A stretch of DNA of 64,000 nt from Alphaproteobacteria bacterium UBA6324 (GTDB lineage Bacteria; Pseudomonadota; Alphaproteobacteria; CAAGCB01; CAG-977), in assembly GCA_002439085.1 (NCBI GenBank), contig DJSW01000016.1, positions 81,197 to 145,196 of the forward strand. Direction: 5' to 3'. The notes under the pieces are model-generated. The model worked only from the letters and a program-made list of their open reading frames with translations, was not told the origin of the DNA and ran no database searches. Below are positions 33,358 to 43,196 of this stretch, piece after piece. Numbering within the stretch: the first letter of the stretch is position 1; each line of letters starts with the position of its first letter. The position numbers were made by a program, and so were the translations under genes.

Positions 33358-35721
33358 ATGACAAGAGTCCCCACAACCGCGACATACAAGCTGTATATGG
33401 CGCAAATGACAAAGCAGAAATCCGCGATGACGGACGTTTCGTATCAGGCGACGACCGGCAACCGATACAGTTCCTATGACAAATACGGGCTGTCCAGCTA
33501 CCGGCTGCTGTCTTTGCAAAACGAACAGGCCGTGACGGAAAAGTATCTGGAAACGAATTCGATCACGCAGGTCGTGTTGGAATCCCAGCAAAAGGCGGTT
33601 GACGGCATCCGGTCGTCGCTGACCGACGTGCGGACGCAGATCCGCGAGTTTTTCGCCAACGATTTGGCCGCGATGTCCGAAAATCCGACCGAAGAGGAAT
33701 TGCTGGCGCTGCAAAACGTGCAGGAAGCCGCGTTTGAATCCATGTCGCTGATCGCGTATTACCTGAATTCGCAAGTCGATGGGAACTATATTTTCGGCGG
33801 CGGAAAAACGACGGCCGCGCCGGTCGATTTCCCCTACACGACGCTGGAGGAGTTTCAAAAGGTTTATGACGGCGACGTTTTGACTTATCCGTCCAGCTAT
33901 TCCGCCTCGCTGACGAAAATGTCCAGCTCCGCCGACGTTTTGGGCGGCGTGACGATCAAACAGGAATTTCAAACGGTGACGCCGAAAACGTCGAAATGGA
34001 ACGGGTCGGCGGGCAACGCGATGAAATTCGATGCCGCGGCGAAATCCCTGACGGCCGATGCCGGTACGTTCGACGGGTTGGCCGCGGGCGACGAAATCGT
34101 TGTCAGCGGCACGAACGACAACAACGTCAAACTGACCGTCACGGGCGTGTCGGACGACGGATCGACCCTGACGTTTGCGGAAAACGTCGTTGATGAAACG
34201 ATCACGGATTCCGCGAATGTTTCCTTGGCCAAGGGGGAATGGTCGTTTTCGTCCGTCACCGATTTGACGACGGGGATCACGACGAACAGCCTGACCGGCC
34301 GGATCGGTTCGTTTTCCGATTTGAAGGCGGGCGAAAAGATTCTGATCGCCGGCACGGCGCAAAACGACGGCTATCTGACGATCAAGGAAATATCCGAAGA
34401 CGGCTCGTCAATTACGTTTGAGGAAAACGTCGTCGATGAAATGCTGGATGTTGAAAAGCTGACGGACGGAACGGTGTCCATACAGCAAAGTACGCAGGTC
34501 GGCAGGATCACGGCGGAAAAGAATGTCGGCGTCGCGATCGAAACGCTGAACGTGACGTCGGCTTTGACGGTTGACGCGGCGAACAACACGCTGACGGCCG
34601 GCGCGGGAACGTTTTCGACGCTGAAAGGCGGGCAGACGGTCACGATCACCGACGCCGCCGGACAGGAATATACGCTGTACGTCAAATCGGTTTCCGCCGA
34701 CGGTTCAACGCTGGACATATCGACCTCCACGCCCGTGCCGCAAACGGATTTGACGGCGGTTCCCCTGACGGTCGAAACCCGTTCCGACATCGGCGGTTTC
34801 GTTACCTCCAGCATGAAAGGTGGCGCGCTGCAAACCGGCGACATCGGTTTCAACGCCGCGCAAAACACGATGACCGCGACGGTCAAAGGCGCGTATTCGT
34901 CCTATAAAAAGGGCGACTGCCTGCTGATCAAAGGGGCGGACGGCAACGATAAAATGTATATCGTCGATTCCGTTTCCGCCGACGGCCGCACGATTAAATT
35001 TTCCGACGACACGCCGGTTGAACAGGATATGACGCAAATCAAAGGCGGCGTCATCAAGGACGGTGCCGGCGTGACGATTTGCAAAACGTATTCCGTCGGC
35101 GCGACGGTCGAAATGGCCGGAACGAACGGCGCGTACAACGGCAAATACACCGTTTTGGGCGTTTCCGACGACGGCAAGGAATTGATCGTCCGCACCGAGG
35201 ATTTCCCCGAATACGGGGATACGGCCAGCTTCGCGTCCGCGCGTTTTGAAACGTCAACGTACTATAACGGCGGCCAGTTGTCGTCGAATTACCGCATCAG
35301 CGAAACGACGGGCGTGACCAACGACATCAACGCGTCTTCGTCCGCGTTTGAAAAAGTGTTCCGCGCTTTGGGCGCGATCGCGCAGGGCAATATGCTGGAC
35401 GCCGACGATGTGGACAGCGCGACCCGCCGCGTGTCGGAGGCTCTGGATCTGCTGGACGAAGCGCTGACCGCCAATTCCAAAGAGAAAAACGGCGATGTCA
35501 CCAGCGTTCAATACGCGGTCATCAGCAAACTGGATCAGGTGAAAACGACGGTTGAAAACCAGACGGATTTGAAAAATTCGCTGGAGGGGTACATTTCATC
35601 GCTGACGCAGGTGGATAAAACCGAAGCGGCGACGCTGCTGCTGCAGCAGGCGAACAATCTGAAAGTGTCGTATTCCGTTTTGTCAACGATCAACGGGTTG
35701 AGTTTGCTGAACTACCTGTAA
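33358..35721 (+). CDS. flgL: Flagellar hook-associated protein FlgL, greatly enlarged
   Basis: 787 aa, against about 300-400 in most bacteria. The conserved ends are present: MTRVPTTATYKLYMAQMTKQ and QATTGNRYSSYDKYGL at the start, and LLLQQANNLKVSYSVLSTIN at the end. The middle (about 215-640) is an array of five or so beta-type repeats of 60-90 residues, recognisable by phrases such as LTADAGTFDGLAAGDEIVV, TVTGVSDDGSTLTFAENVV, IGSFSDLKAGEKILIAG and IVDSVSADGRTIKFSDD. These would project from the hook-filament junction. GGGAGG precedes the ATG. Confidence 0.88.
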   Translation: MTRVPTTATYKLYMAQMTKQKSAMTDVSYQATTGNRYSSYDKYGLSSYRLLSLQNEQAVTEKYLETNSITQVVLESQQKAVDGIRSSLTDVRTQIREFFANDLAAMSENPTEEELLALQNVQEAAFESMSLIAYYLNSQVDGNYIFGGGKTTAAPVDFPYTTLEEFQKVYDGDVLTYPSSYSASLTKMSSSADVLGGVTIKQEFQTVTPKTSKWNGSAGNAMKFDAAAKSLTADAGTFDGLAAGDEIVVSGTNDNNVKLTVTGVSDDGSTLTFAENVVDETITDSANVSLAKGEWSFSSVTDLTTGITTNSLTGRIGSFSDLKAGEKILIAGTAQNDGYLTIKEISEDGSSITFEENVVDEMLDVEKLTDGTVSIQQSTQVGRITAEKNVGVAIETLNVTSALTVDAANNTLTAGAGTFSTLKGGQTVTITDAAGQEYTLYVKSVSADGSTLDISTSTPVPQTDLTAVPLTVETRSDIGGFVTSSMKGGALQTGDIGFNAAQNTMTATVKGAYSSYKKGDCLLIKGADGNDKMYIVDSVSADGRTIKFSDDTPVEQDMTQIKGGVIKDGAGVTICKTYSVGATVEMAGTNGAYNGKYTVLGVSDDGKELIVRTEDFPEYGDTASFASARFETSTYYNGGQLSSNYRISETTGVTNDINASSSAFEKVFRALGAIAQGNMLDADDVDSATRRVSEALDLLDEALTANSKEKNGDVTSVQYAVISKLDQVKTTVENQTDLKNSLEGYISSLTQVDKTEAATLLLQQANNLKVSYSVLSTINGLSLLNYL

Positions 35722-35725
35722 ACGA

Positions 35726-35753
35726 AAAAGGCTTCCCGCAAAGGAAGCCTTTT
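35726..35753. terminator. Bidirectional terminator between flgL and trpS
   Basis: AAAAGGCTTCC (35726-35736) pairs perfectly with GGAAGCCTTTT (35743-35753), 11 bp, between convergent genes. Confidence 0.85.
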
Positions 35754-35770
35754 CACGTTTCCGACCCTGT

Positions 35771-36832
35771 TTATTTTGTCAGCGCGTTTTTGCCGAAATA
35801 GTCGATGCCCATCGCGGCTTTGACTTCGCTTAATGTGTTCGCGGCGACTTCGCGCGCCTTTTCACTGCCGTTTTTCAGCATATCGAACACCGCGCCGACA
35901 TCGTTCGCCAGCGTTTCGCGGCGTTCGCGAATGGGCTTCAGTTCGTTTTGCAAAATTTCGTTCAGGAACTTTTTGACCGTGCCGTCGCCCAGCCCGCCGC
36001 GGCGGTAATGGGCTTTCAGCTCGTCCAAATTTTTGTACGCGGGCAGGAACGCCGCGAAATGTTCATCCGTCGAAAACGCGTCCAGATAGGTGAACACGGG
36101 GTTGTTTTCGGTGTGCCCCGGATCTTCGACGCGCAGGTGGGTCGGATCGGTGAACATACTTTGCACCTTTTGTTTGATTTCCTTGGACGAATCGGACAGG
36201 TAGATGCAGTTGCCCAGCGATTTGCTCATTTTCGCCGCGCCGTCCAGCCCCGGCAGACGCGAACACAGGCTGTTGTCGGGCAGAACCGCTTCGGGTTCGA
36301 CCAAAACGGGGGCATAGGTCGTGTTGAACGACCGCACGATTTCGCGCGTCTGTTCAATCATCGGCAGCTGGTCTTCGCCGACGGGGATCAGATTGGCTTT
36401 GAACGCCGTGATGTCGGACGCCTGTGAAATCGGATAGGTGAAGAAGCCGACGGGGATGCTCTGTTTGAACCCGCGCATCTGGATTTCGTTTTTCACGGTC
36501 GGATTGCGCTGCAGCCGCGACACGGTGACAAGGTTCATGTAATAGAACGTCAGTTCCGTCAATTCGGGAATTTGCGATTGGATGAAAATCGTCGATTTGG
36601 CGGGGTCGAGACCGCACGCCAGATAGTCCAGCGCGACGTTTGAAATGTTGTTTCTGACTTTGTTGATGTCGTCCGCGTTGTCGGTCAGCGCCTGCGCGTC
36701 GGCGATCATGATGAAAATCGTGTGGTACAGCCCGCTGTTCTGCATTTCGACGCGGCGTTTCAGCGATCCGACGTAATGCCCCAAATGCAATTTTCCCGTC
36801 GGTCTGTCGCCTGTTAAAATAATATCGCCCAT
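35771..36832 (-). CDS. trpS: Tryptophanyl-tRNA synthetase
   Basis: 353 aa class I synthetase that charges tRNA-Trp. The HIGH-type motif is GKLHLGHYVG near the N terminus, the KMSKS motif is AAKMSKSLGN, and MIADAQALTDN is the usual Trp-binding region. The ATG at 36832 is chosen over 36880 because it gives the standard MGDIILTGDRPTG start with GGAG upstream. It is convergent with flgL. Confidence 0.95.
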   Translation of the reverse strand: MGDIILTGDRPTGKLHLGHYVGSLKRRVEMQNSGLYHTIFIMIADAQALTDNADDINKVRNNISNVALDYLACGLDPAKSTIFIQSQIPELTELTFYYMNLVTVSRLQRNPTVKNEIQMRGFKQSIPVGFFTYPISQASDITAFKANLIPVGEDQLPMIEQTREIVRSFNTTYAPVLVEPEAVLPDNSLCSRLPGLDGAAKMSKSLGNCIYLSDSSKEIKQKVQSMFTDPTHLRVEDPGHTENNPVFTYLDAFSTDEHFAAFLPAYKNLDELKAHYRRGGLGDGTVKKFLNEILQNELKPIRERRETLANDVGAVFDMLKNGSEKAREVAANTLSEVKAAMGIDYFGKNALTK

Positions 36833-36982
36833 AGTCAAAAACTCCTTTGTTTGAACTGCCCGTAAAATATCCCTTTGCACGGCGGGAAGTCAACAGGTCT
36901 TTCCGAGGCCGGATTTGAAAAGACAAAGCGATACGTTCCGCCGATGTTTGAAAAAACGCCGCATCCGGTCGCCACGGCGGAT

Positions 36983-37020
36983 GAAAAAGGACGGAGAAAA
37001 CTTGCTTCCCCGTCCTTTTC
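36983..37020 (-). terminator. Terminator after the LplT-Aas gene
   Basis: AAAAGGACGG (36985-36994) and CCGTCCTTTT (37010-37019) form a 10-bp stem whose minus-strand side ends in a T run, 18 bp past the stop. Confidence 0.75.
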
Positions 37021-37037
37021 ATTCTTTGCTTCGGCGT

Positions 37038-40000
37038 TTATACGTCGGCGGATTGCGCTTCGGCGATTTTCTGCGCCGTGACGTAATCGAATTTGCCCGA
37101 TCCCAAAACGGGCGGTTCCTTGACGGAAATGAACGACGCGGGCGATCCCAGTTCGTTGAAACCCTGCGATTTGATATAGGCGCGGACTTCGCCCAGATCG
37201 ACATCCTGCTTCGTCGTGATCAGCACCAGCCGTTCGCCCTTTTTCTCGTCGGGGACGGCGACAATGCCCTGCACCGCGTCGGGGTACAGTTTCGACAGCA
37301 CCTGTTCCACCGCCGTCAGGGAAATCATTTCCCCGCCGATTTTGGCGAAACGTTTCGCGCGCCCTTTGATAAAGATGAAGCCGTCCTTGTCGATTTCGAC
37401 GATGTCGCCCGTGTCGTGCCATCCGTCTTTGGGCGGCACCAGCACGTTCGGATTGTCCGCGAACATATAGCCCTGCATGATGTTGTCGCCGGAAACGAAC
37501 AGGCGTTTGCCGTCCTTGATCCCCGGCACGTCCTCCAATCTGGTGGTCATTTTCGGGAACAGGCGGCCGACCGATCCTTCGCGGATGTACATCGGCGTGT
37601 TGATCGAAATGACGGGGCTGGTTTCGGTCGCGCCGTAGCCTTCTAAAATACGGATGCCGAATTTGCGCATCCACAGTTCCGCCGTGCTGTTTTTCAGCTT
37701 TTCAGCCCCGACGATCGCATAGCGCAGGGCGAAAAAGTCGTAGGGATGCGCCATCGCGCCGTATCCCGCGAAAAACGTGTCCGTTCCGCACAGCACCGTC
37801 GCGTTGACCTCGTACACCAATTCCGGCACGATGCGGTAATGCAGCGGCGACGGGTAAAAGAACGTGCGCACGCCCGTCAGGATCATCAACAATGTGCCGA
37901 CCCCCAGTCCGAACGCGTGGAACATCGGCAGCGCGTTGAACGACACGTCCGCGGATGTCAGGGCGATCACGCTCAACGCCTGATAACGGTTGGCCTGGAA
38001 GTTTTTGTGTGACAGGAACACGGCCTTGGGCATCCCTTCGGAACCCGACGTGAACATGATCGCGGCGGTGTGGTCGGCCGGATTTTGCGGTTTGCGCGAC
38101 AACAGATAGTCCAGCACGCCTTTCAGCTTGTCCTCGCGGCTGATGTTCGCGCCCAGATCCTCCATGTAAACGACGTTCAGGCCGTTTTCGGTCAAAGCGG
38201 CGCACAGCTTTTCCAAATGCGCGTTTTCAATGAACTTCCGCGAAGTCAGAACGCTTTTCAGCCCGACGGTTTTCACGCAAGACACCACCTGCGCCACGCC
38301 GGTTGAAAAATTCAGCATGGCCGGCACTTTATCAACGCTCTGCAATCCGAAAAAGGTCACGACGTTGGCCAAAACGTTCGGCAACAGAACGCCGATCCGT
38401 TCCTCGTTCGGGAAATTGCGCTCGAACGCGCGTCCCAAAACGTAGCTTTTCAAAATCAGCGATTTGTACCGCATCGGTTTGCGGCTGATATCTTCGGCGA
38501 TGATGTGGTTTTTGCCGTTGACCTTGGCGGCGTTCAGCAGCGACACGAACAGGTTTTCATTGATTTTCGATGATTCGTAAAGCATTTCGACCATCATGTC
38601 GTACAGCTGGTTCGACACTTCGTGCGACCGCTGGCGTCCCGTCCACGACGGGTCGATGTCGAATTTTTTCGGCGGCAGGATGTTCATCGAAATCTTCGGG
38701 AAATACTGCGTGCGGACTTTGTTTTTCAGCAAAGACAGCTTGGAATACTGCGCCCCGTTGATGCGGATGGGCAAAATGTTGGCGTTCGCCTTTTCCGCGA
38801 CCAGTCCCGCGCCTTCGTAAATCTTCATCAATGCGCCGGTCACGCTGACGCGGCGTTCGGGAAAGATCATGACCTTTTTGTTTTTCTTGATCAAATCGAC
38901 CAGCGAACGCAGCGACATCGGGTTGTTCAGATCCAGCGGATACACGTCAACCATCAGGCTGAAAAAGCGGGCGAACCACTTGTTTTCCCATTCGGGTTTG
39001 ATGACGAACGTGATTTTTTCCGGCATGAACGCCGCGATCAGCAGTCCGTCCAGCAAAGACGTGTGGTTCGCGATGATCAAAACGCGTTTTCCGGCCGCTT
39101 GGAAATTCGGCAATCCCTTGACCGTCACGCGATAGAAAAACTCCAGCACCGTTTGCGCGATCGAACGTAGCAAAGCCGCCGGCAAAATCGAACAGTTGTA
39201 AACGGACACGAACAGGCACGCGATGCCGGCGAACAAAAACAGCGCCGCCGTCCCCATACCCAAATGCCCCAGCAGGATGAACACCAGCGCGGCGACGGCG
39301 ATGCCGACCGCGTTGATCAGGTTGTTGGCGGCGAAAACGGTCGCGCGGTTGGCGGCCGACGCCCTGAACCGGATCAGCGTCGTCAAGGGCATGACGTACA
39401 TTCCGCAGCAAAACGCCAGCAAAAACAGGAAACCGGTGAACAGCAACGCTCTGACGCGCAGGATGAACGACAGGAAATCAACCGGTTCGGACGGCGTCGC
39501 GTATCCGGCCGTCAACAGGTACAGCGCCAGAAAACACACGCCCATGCCGATCGTGCTGATGGGAACGAACGTCGTGTGCGCGATGCCTTTCAACAATTTG
39601 TGGCAATACGCCGCGCCGATGCCGACGCCCGCGGCGTAAACCGCCAGCAAAAACGCCGTCGTGAAATTGTCCGCGTTGAACACGCTGCCCGTCAGCGGAT
39701 AGATTTGCATGATGATCAGCAAACCGATCGACCAGAACCACGTCGCCCCCAAAATGCTGCGGAAGATCAGCGGATATTTGCGAACGGTTTTCAGGGTTTT
39801 CCAAATGCCTTTCAGCATATCTGCGGGCGTGTTGCGCGGTGCGGGCGTTTCCGGTTGCGCGGTTTCGTCGCGCGCCGCCAGAAAACCGATCAGCGCAAAC
39901 GCGATCAGAATGCACGCGGCCAGACGGACGGGCAGCAAAGTTCCGATCAGCAATGCCAGAATGATGCTGAAATAAGTCGATTTTTCAATGTAAGCGTTGT

Positions 40001-40397
40001 CGGCCGTCAAATCGCCGTCCTCCAGCTGGTCGGGCTGAAAAGCGTAGCGCATGGGACCGAAAAAGGCGGAAAAAATGCCGAACACGAACGGCAACAGGAT
40101 CAGCAAACCGATGTTTTTCGTCAGCAAAACGCCGCCGGCCAGCAGCATCAACGCCAGATCCGTCAGTTTCAGGGAACGCGTGACCTTGACGCGGTTGTAT
40201 TTTTTCGCCAGCTGTCCGGCGCGGGCGGAAAACAGGAAAAACGGCAGGATCAGCAATCCCGCGACGACGTTCGACGGATCGTCCGTCTGCTGCGTGATGC
40301 GCACGGCGATCAACGTCAGCAGCGTCGTTTTGAACAAATTGTCGTTCAACGGTTTGATGAAACGGGAAACGGCCGCTTTGATTTCCACGAAAGACAT
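37038..40397 (-). CDS. LplT-acyltransferase-acyl-ACP synthetase fusion (Aas-like lysophospholipid repair)
   Basis: 1119 aa with three parts. Residues 1-400 or so are an MFS transporter with about 12 helices, like LplT, which flips lysophospholipids inward. Next is a PlsC-type acyltransferase (NHTSLLDGLLIAAFMPE, with HX4D, and FPERRVSVTG). The rest is an AMP-binding synthetase: MFTSGSEGMPKAVFLSHKN, GYGATETSPVISIN and WHDTGDIVEIDKDGFI. E. coli keeps LplT separate from Aas; here all three are one chain, coupling uptake to re-acylation. AAGGAG precedes the ATG. Confidence 0.9.
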   Translation of the reverse strand: MSFVEIKAAVSRFIKPLNDNLFKTTLLTLIAVRITQQTDDPSNVVAGLLILPFFLFSARAGQLAKKYNRVKVTRSLKLTDLALMLLAGGVLLTKNIGLLILLPFVFGIFSAFFGPMRYAFQPDQLEDGDLTADNAYIEKSTYFSIILALLIGTLLPVRLAACILIAFALIGFLAARDETAQPETPAPRNTPADMLKGIWKTLKTVRKYPLIFRSILGATWFWSIGLLIIMQIYPLTGSVFNADNFTTAFLLAVYAAGVGIGAAYCHKLLKGIAHTTFVPISTIGMGVCFLALYLLTAGYATPSEPVDFLSFILRVRALLFTGFLFLLAFCCGMYVMPLTTLIRFRASAANRATVFAANNLINAVGIAVAALVFILLGHLGMGTAALFLFAGIACLFVSVYNCSILPAALLRSIAQTVLEFFYRVTVKGLPNFQAAGKRVLIIANHTSLLDGLLIAAFMPEKITFVIKPEWENKWFARFFSLMVDVYPLDLNNPMSLRSLVDLIKKNKKVMIFPERRVSVTGALMKIYEGAGLVAEKANANILPIRINGAQYSKLSLLKNKVRTQYFPKISMNILPPKKFDIDPSWTGRQRSHEVSNQLYDMMVEMLYESSKINENLFVSLLNAAKVNGKNHIIAEDISRKPMRYKSLILKSYVLGRAFERNFPNEERIGVLLPNVLANVVTFFGLQSVDKVPAMLNFSTGVAQVVSCVKTVGLKSVLTSRKFIENAHLEKLCAALTENGLNVVYMEDLGANISREDKLKGVLDYLLSRKPQNPADHTAAIMFTSGSEGMPKAVFLSHKNFQANRYQALSVIALTSADVSFNALPMFHAFGLGVGTLLMILTGVRTFFYPSPLHYRIVPELVYEVNATVLCGTDTFFAGYGAMAHPYDFFALRYAIVGAEKLKNSTAELWMRKFGIRILEGYGATETSPVISINTPMYIREGSVGRLFPKMTTRLEDVPGIKDGKRLFVSGDNIMQGYMFADNPNVLVPPKDGWHDTGDIVEIDKDGFIFIKGRAKRFAKIGGEMISLTAVEQVLSKLYPDAVQGIVAVPDEKKGERLVLITTKQDVDLGEVRAYIKSQGFNELGSPASFISVKEPPVLGSGKFDYVTAQKIAEAQSADV

Positions 40398-40436
40398 AAA
40401 AAACTCCTTAAAACCATATATAAACGAAATGAAGAA

Positions 40437-40464
40437 AACCTCCCCGTCCGGCGACAGGGAGGTT
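40437..40464 (-). terminator. Terminator after ctrA
   Basis: AACCTCCC (40437-40444) pairs with GGGAGGTT (40457-40464); read on the minus strand it is followed by TTTCTT, six bases past the ctrA stop. Confidence 0.7.
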
Positions 40465-40469
40465 TGTTC

Positions 40470-41156
40470 CTATCCTTCTTTTTTCGGTTCGCGCAAAACG
40501 TATCCGCGCCCCCAAACGGTTTCGATGTAATCGTCGCCGCCGGTGGCTTCGGCGATTTTTTTGCGCAGTTTGCAAATGAAAACGTCGATGATTTTCAATT
40601 CCGGCTCGTCCATGCCGTTGTACAGGTGGTTCAGGAACTGTTCCTTGCTCAGCGTCGTTCCCTTTGACAGCGACAGGCGTTCGAGGATGCCGTATTCGCG
40701 TCCCGTCAGATGCAGCGGTTTTCCGTTGACGAAAGCGGTGCGCGTGTCCAGATTGACTTCGATCGCGCCGGTGCGGATGACGGATTCGGAATGTCCTTTC
40801 GACCGGCGAACCAGCGCGCGGATGCGGGCGACCAGTTCGGCCTTGTCAAACGGTTTGGTCAGGTAATCGTCCGCGCCGGTGGACAGGCCTTTGACCTTTT
40901 TATCCGCGCCGGACAGCCCCGACAAAATCAAAACGGGCGTCGCGATTTTCGACGCGCGCAGGCGTTTCAAAACCTCGTACCCGTCCATGTCGGGCAGCAT
41001 CAGATCCAGAATGATGACGTCGTAATCGTACAATTTGCCGATTTCCAACCCGTCCTCGCCCAAAACGGTCGTATCGACGACCATGCCTTCCTTGTGCAGG
41101 ACGGCTTCAATCGTTTGAGCCGTCGCTTTGTCATCTTCCACCAACAGAACGCGCAT
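40470..41156 (-). CDS. ctrA: Cell-cycle response regulator CtrA
   Basis: 228 aa OmpR-type regulator. The receiver has the acidic pocket EDD (7-9), phospho-acceptor Asp51 in IILDLMLPD, and Lys in LTKPFDKAE. The C-terminal winged helix reads LTGREYGILERLSLSKGT and IDVFICKLRKKI ... YIETVWGRGYVL, diagnostic of CtrA, the master regulator of division and flagella in alphaproteobacteria. The start at 41156 gives MRVLLVEDD with AGAGGATAA upstream. The Ala-rich C-terminal degradation tag of Caulobacter CtrA is absent (ends EPKKEG), so ClpXP control may differ. Confidence 0.92.
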   Translation of the reverse strand: MRVLLVEDDKATAQTIEAVLHKEGMVVDTTVLGEDGLEIGKLYDYDVIILDLMLPDMDGYEVLKRLRASKIATPVLILSGLSGADKKVKGLSTGADDYLTKPFDKAELVARIRALVRRSKGHSESVIRTGAIEVNLDTRTAFVNGKPLHLTGREYGILERLSLSKGTTLSKEQFLNHLYNGMDEPELKIIDVFICKLRKKIAEATGGDDYIETVWGRGYVLREPKKEG

Positions 41157-41185
41157 CCGGTTATCCTCTTTCAGGCAAAAATGAA

Positions 41186-41201
41186 TTAGTGATTTATTAA
41201 C
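41186..41201. promoter_or_regulatory. CtrA-like binding box
   Basis: TTAG-TGATTTA-TTAAC matches the CtrA consensus TTAA-N7-TTAAC at all but one position. It lies 30-45 bp upstream of the ctrA start and between ctrA and the divergent fliI, so it could serve autoregulation and flagellar control. Confidence 0.5.
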
Positions 41202-41340
41202 TTTATGTTGTATGAATCCCAGATGCAAGCACCTTGTTCATCAAAAACGAAAAAATTTCGCCCGCCGCCGTTTTTTTGCGATAAAGGGGCGACAAACGCC
41301 GCGCGAAAGGGTATATTGGGCAAAAATTCGGAATAAAGCC

Positions 41341-42693
41341 ATGAACGGTTATTTGAAAAACCTGATCAAAGACATTGACGCCCTGCCGGAATGCCGGTGC
41401 TACGGTTCCGTTTGCGCGGTCAAGGGAATGTTGGTCGAAATCACCGGCGTCCGCGCCGATCTGTCCGTCGGCGACCGCTGTGAAATCCACGCGCGCGGCG
41501 GCAAACGTGTCGTGTGCGAGGTCGTCGGGTTCAACGGCGGCAAAGTGTTGGCGATGCCGTTTATGACGCTGGACGGTGTCGGCCCCGGAAATCCCGTTGA
41601 CGTGTGCGACACACTGCCCGTTTTGTATCCCGATCCGTCGTGGTTGGGGCGGGTGATCAACGCGATGGGCGAACCCGTTGACGGCAAAGGTCCTTTGATC
41701 AAAGGCGGCGTCCCCTGTCCGATCCACGCCGCGCCGCCTCCCGCCGGCACGCGTCAGCGCGTCGCGGGCAAAGCCGATTTGGGCGTGCGGGCGATCAACA
41801 CTTTTTTGACCGTGTGCAAAGGTCAGCGTATGGGCATTTTCGCGGGTTCAGGCGTCGGAAAATCGTCGCTGATGGCGATGATGGCGCGGCACACGCGTTT
41901 GGACGTGACGGTTTTGGGGCTGATCGGCGAACGCGGCCGCGAAGCGCGCGAGTTCATAGAGGACGATTTGGGCGAAGAGGGGATGAAGCGCAGCGTCGTC
42001 GTCGTCGCCACGTCGGACGAAAGCCCCCTGATGCGGCGGCAGGCGGCCTATGTCGCCATGACGGTCGCCGAATATTTCCGTAATTTGAAAAACAACGTGC
42101 TGTGCATGATGGACAGCATCACCCGTTTCGCTATGGCGCAGCGGGAAATCAGTCTGTCGGCCGGCGAACCGCCCGCGACGAAAGGATACACGCCGTCCGT
42201 GTTCGCCGAGCTGCCAAAATTGTTGGAACGCGCGGGACCTGGTCCGGTCGGGGCGGGGTCGATCACGGGGCTGTTCACGGTTTTGGTGGACGGCGACGAC
42301 CACAACGAACCGATCGCGGACGCCGTGCGCGGCATTTTGGACGGCCACATCGTTTTGGAACGCGCGATCGCCGAACGCAACCGCTATCCCGCCGTGAACC
42401 TGTTGCGCAGCATTTCGCGTACCATGCCGGGGTGCAACACGGACGAGGAAAACGCGCTGGTCAATCGGGCGCGGGCGTTGATTTCCACCTATGAAAACAT
42501 GGCGGAGCTGATCCGGTTGGGCGCGTACAAACGCGGGTCGAATCCGGAAGTGGACGAAGCCATTTTCTATTACGACAAGCTGGAAAGTTTCATTTCCCAG
42601 CGCAAAAAGGACAAAGTCGATTTCGCGACCGGATACCGCGAATTGGCCGAAATTCTGGCGCAAAAGTCCGACGGCCGCCCCGCCGCGAAATAG
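41341..42693 (+). CDS. fliI: Flagellar export ATPase FliI
   Basis: 450 aa, related to F1-beta and the ATPase of the flagellar type III export apparatus. Walker A is GSGVGKSS (169-176), Walker B MMDSITRFAMAQRE, and GLIGERGREAREFIEDDLG, SLSAGEPPATKGYTPSVFAE and VLVDGDDHNEPIADAVRGIL are family signatures. The ATG at 41341 gives the normal length; the upstream in-frame extension from 41212 lies in the promoter region. fliJ follows after 14 bp. Confidence 0.94.
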   Translation: MNGYLKNLIKDIDALPECRCYGSVCAVKGMLVEITGVRADLSVGDRCEIHARGGKRVVCEVVGFNGGKVLAMPFMTLDGVGPGNPVDVCDTLPVLYPDPSWLGRVINAMGEPVDGKGPLIKGGVPCPIHAAPPPAGTRQRVAGKADLGVRAINTFLTVCKGQRMGIFAGSGVGKSSLMAMMARHTRLDVTVLGLIGERGREAREFIEDDLGEEGMKRSVVVVATSDESPLMRRQAAYVAMTVAEYFRNLKNNVLCMMDSITRFAMAQREISLSAGEPPATKGYTPSVFAELPKLLERAGPGPVGAGSITGLFTVLVDGDDHNEPIADAVRGILDGHIVLERAIAERNRYPAVNLLRSISRTMPGCNTDEENALVNRARALISTYENMAELIRLGAYKRGSNPEVDEAIFYYDKLESFISQRKKDKVDFATGYRELAEILAQKSDGRPAAK

Positions 42694-42707
42694 GGACGCT
42701 TTGAGCG

Positions 42708-43190
42708 ATGGCGAAAAACGAGCTGAAAACCCTGATCCGCGTGCATAAATTCGAGCTGGACGAACGCCAGAGGAAACTGGGCAACCTGCTGCGGTTCGAG
42801 CAATCCTTGGAAAACCGTAAAATCCTGTTGGCCGAACGGTTCAAGGAAGAGGAGGCCGCCGCCAATTCCAGCCCCGTGGCCGCGTTGACGTTCGGCGCGT
42901 ACGTCGATTGGCATATCGAGGAAAACCGCCGCGTCGATCGCGCGTTGGCGGATGTGCGGCAGGAAATTCTGGATATGCGCGAAGAAATACGCGCCGCTTA
43001 TCAGGAATTGAAAACATTTGAAATCACGCAGGAAAACCGCGACAAACACGAATTGGCGGAGCTGGAGCGCAAAACGAACGCCGTGCTGGATGAAATCGGG
43101 CTGACGCTGTACCGCCGCCGGCAACAGGAAAACGGCGAAGGGGAAAACGGCGGGGACGATCCGGCGCAAACGGCCGGCGGTCAATCTTGA
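42708..43190 (+). CDS. fliJ: FliJ-like flagellar export stalk/chaperone
   Basis: 160 aa, nearly all coiled coil with the register of FliJ (LKTLIRVHKFELDERQRKLG, LLRFEQSLENRKILLAERF, VDRALADVRQEILDMREEIR). FliJ is the central stalk of the FliI ring. Immediate position after fliI supports the call. The tail is Gly/Glu/Asn-rich. Confidence 0.8.
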   Translation: MAKNELKTLIRVHKFELDERQRKLGNLLRFEQSLENRKILLAERFKEEEAAANSSPVAALTFGAYVDWHIEENRRVDRALADVRQEILDMREEIRAAYQELKTFEITQENRDKHELAELERKTNAVLDEIGLTLYRRRQQENGEGENGGDDPAQTAGGQS

Positions 43191-43196
43191 AAAAAA

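Noticed and set aside
39264..40667. 467-codon + strand ORF
   Set aside because: Antisense to the LplT-Aas gene and ctrA; Arg/Gln-rich shadow translation.
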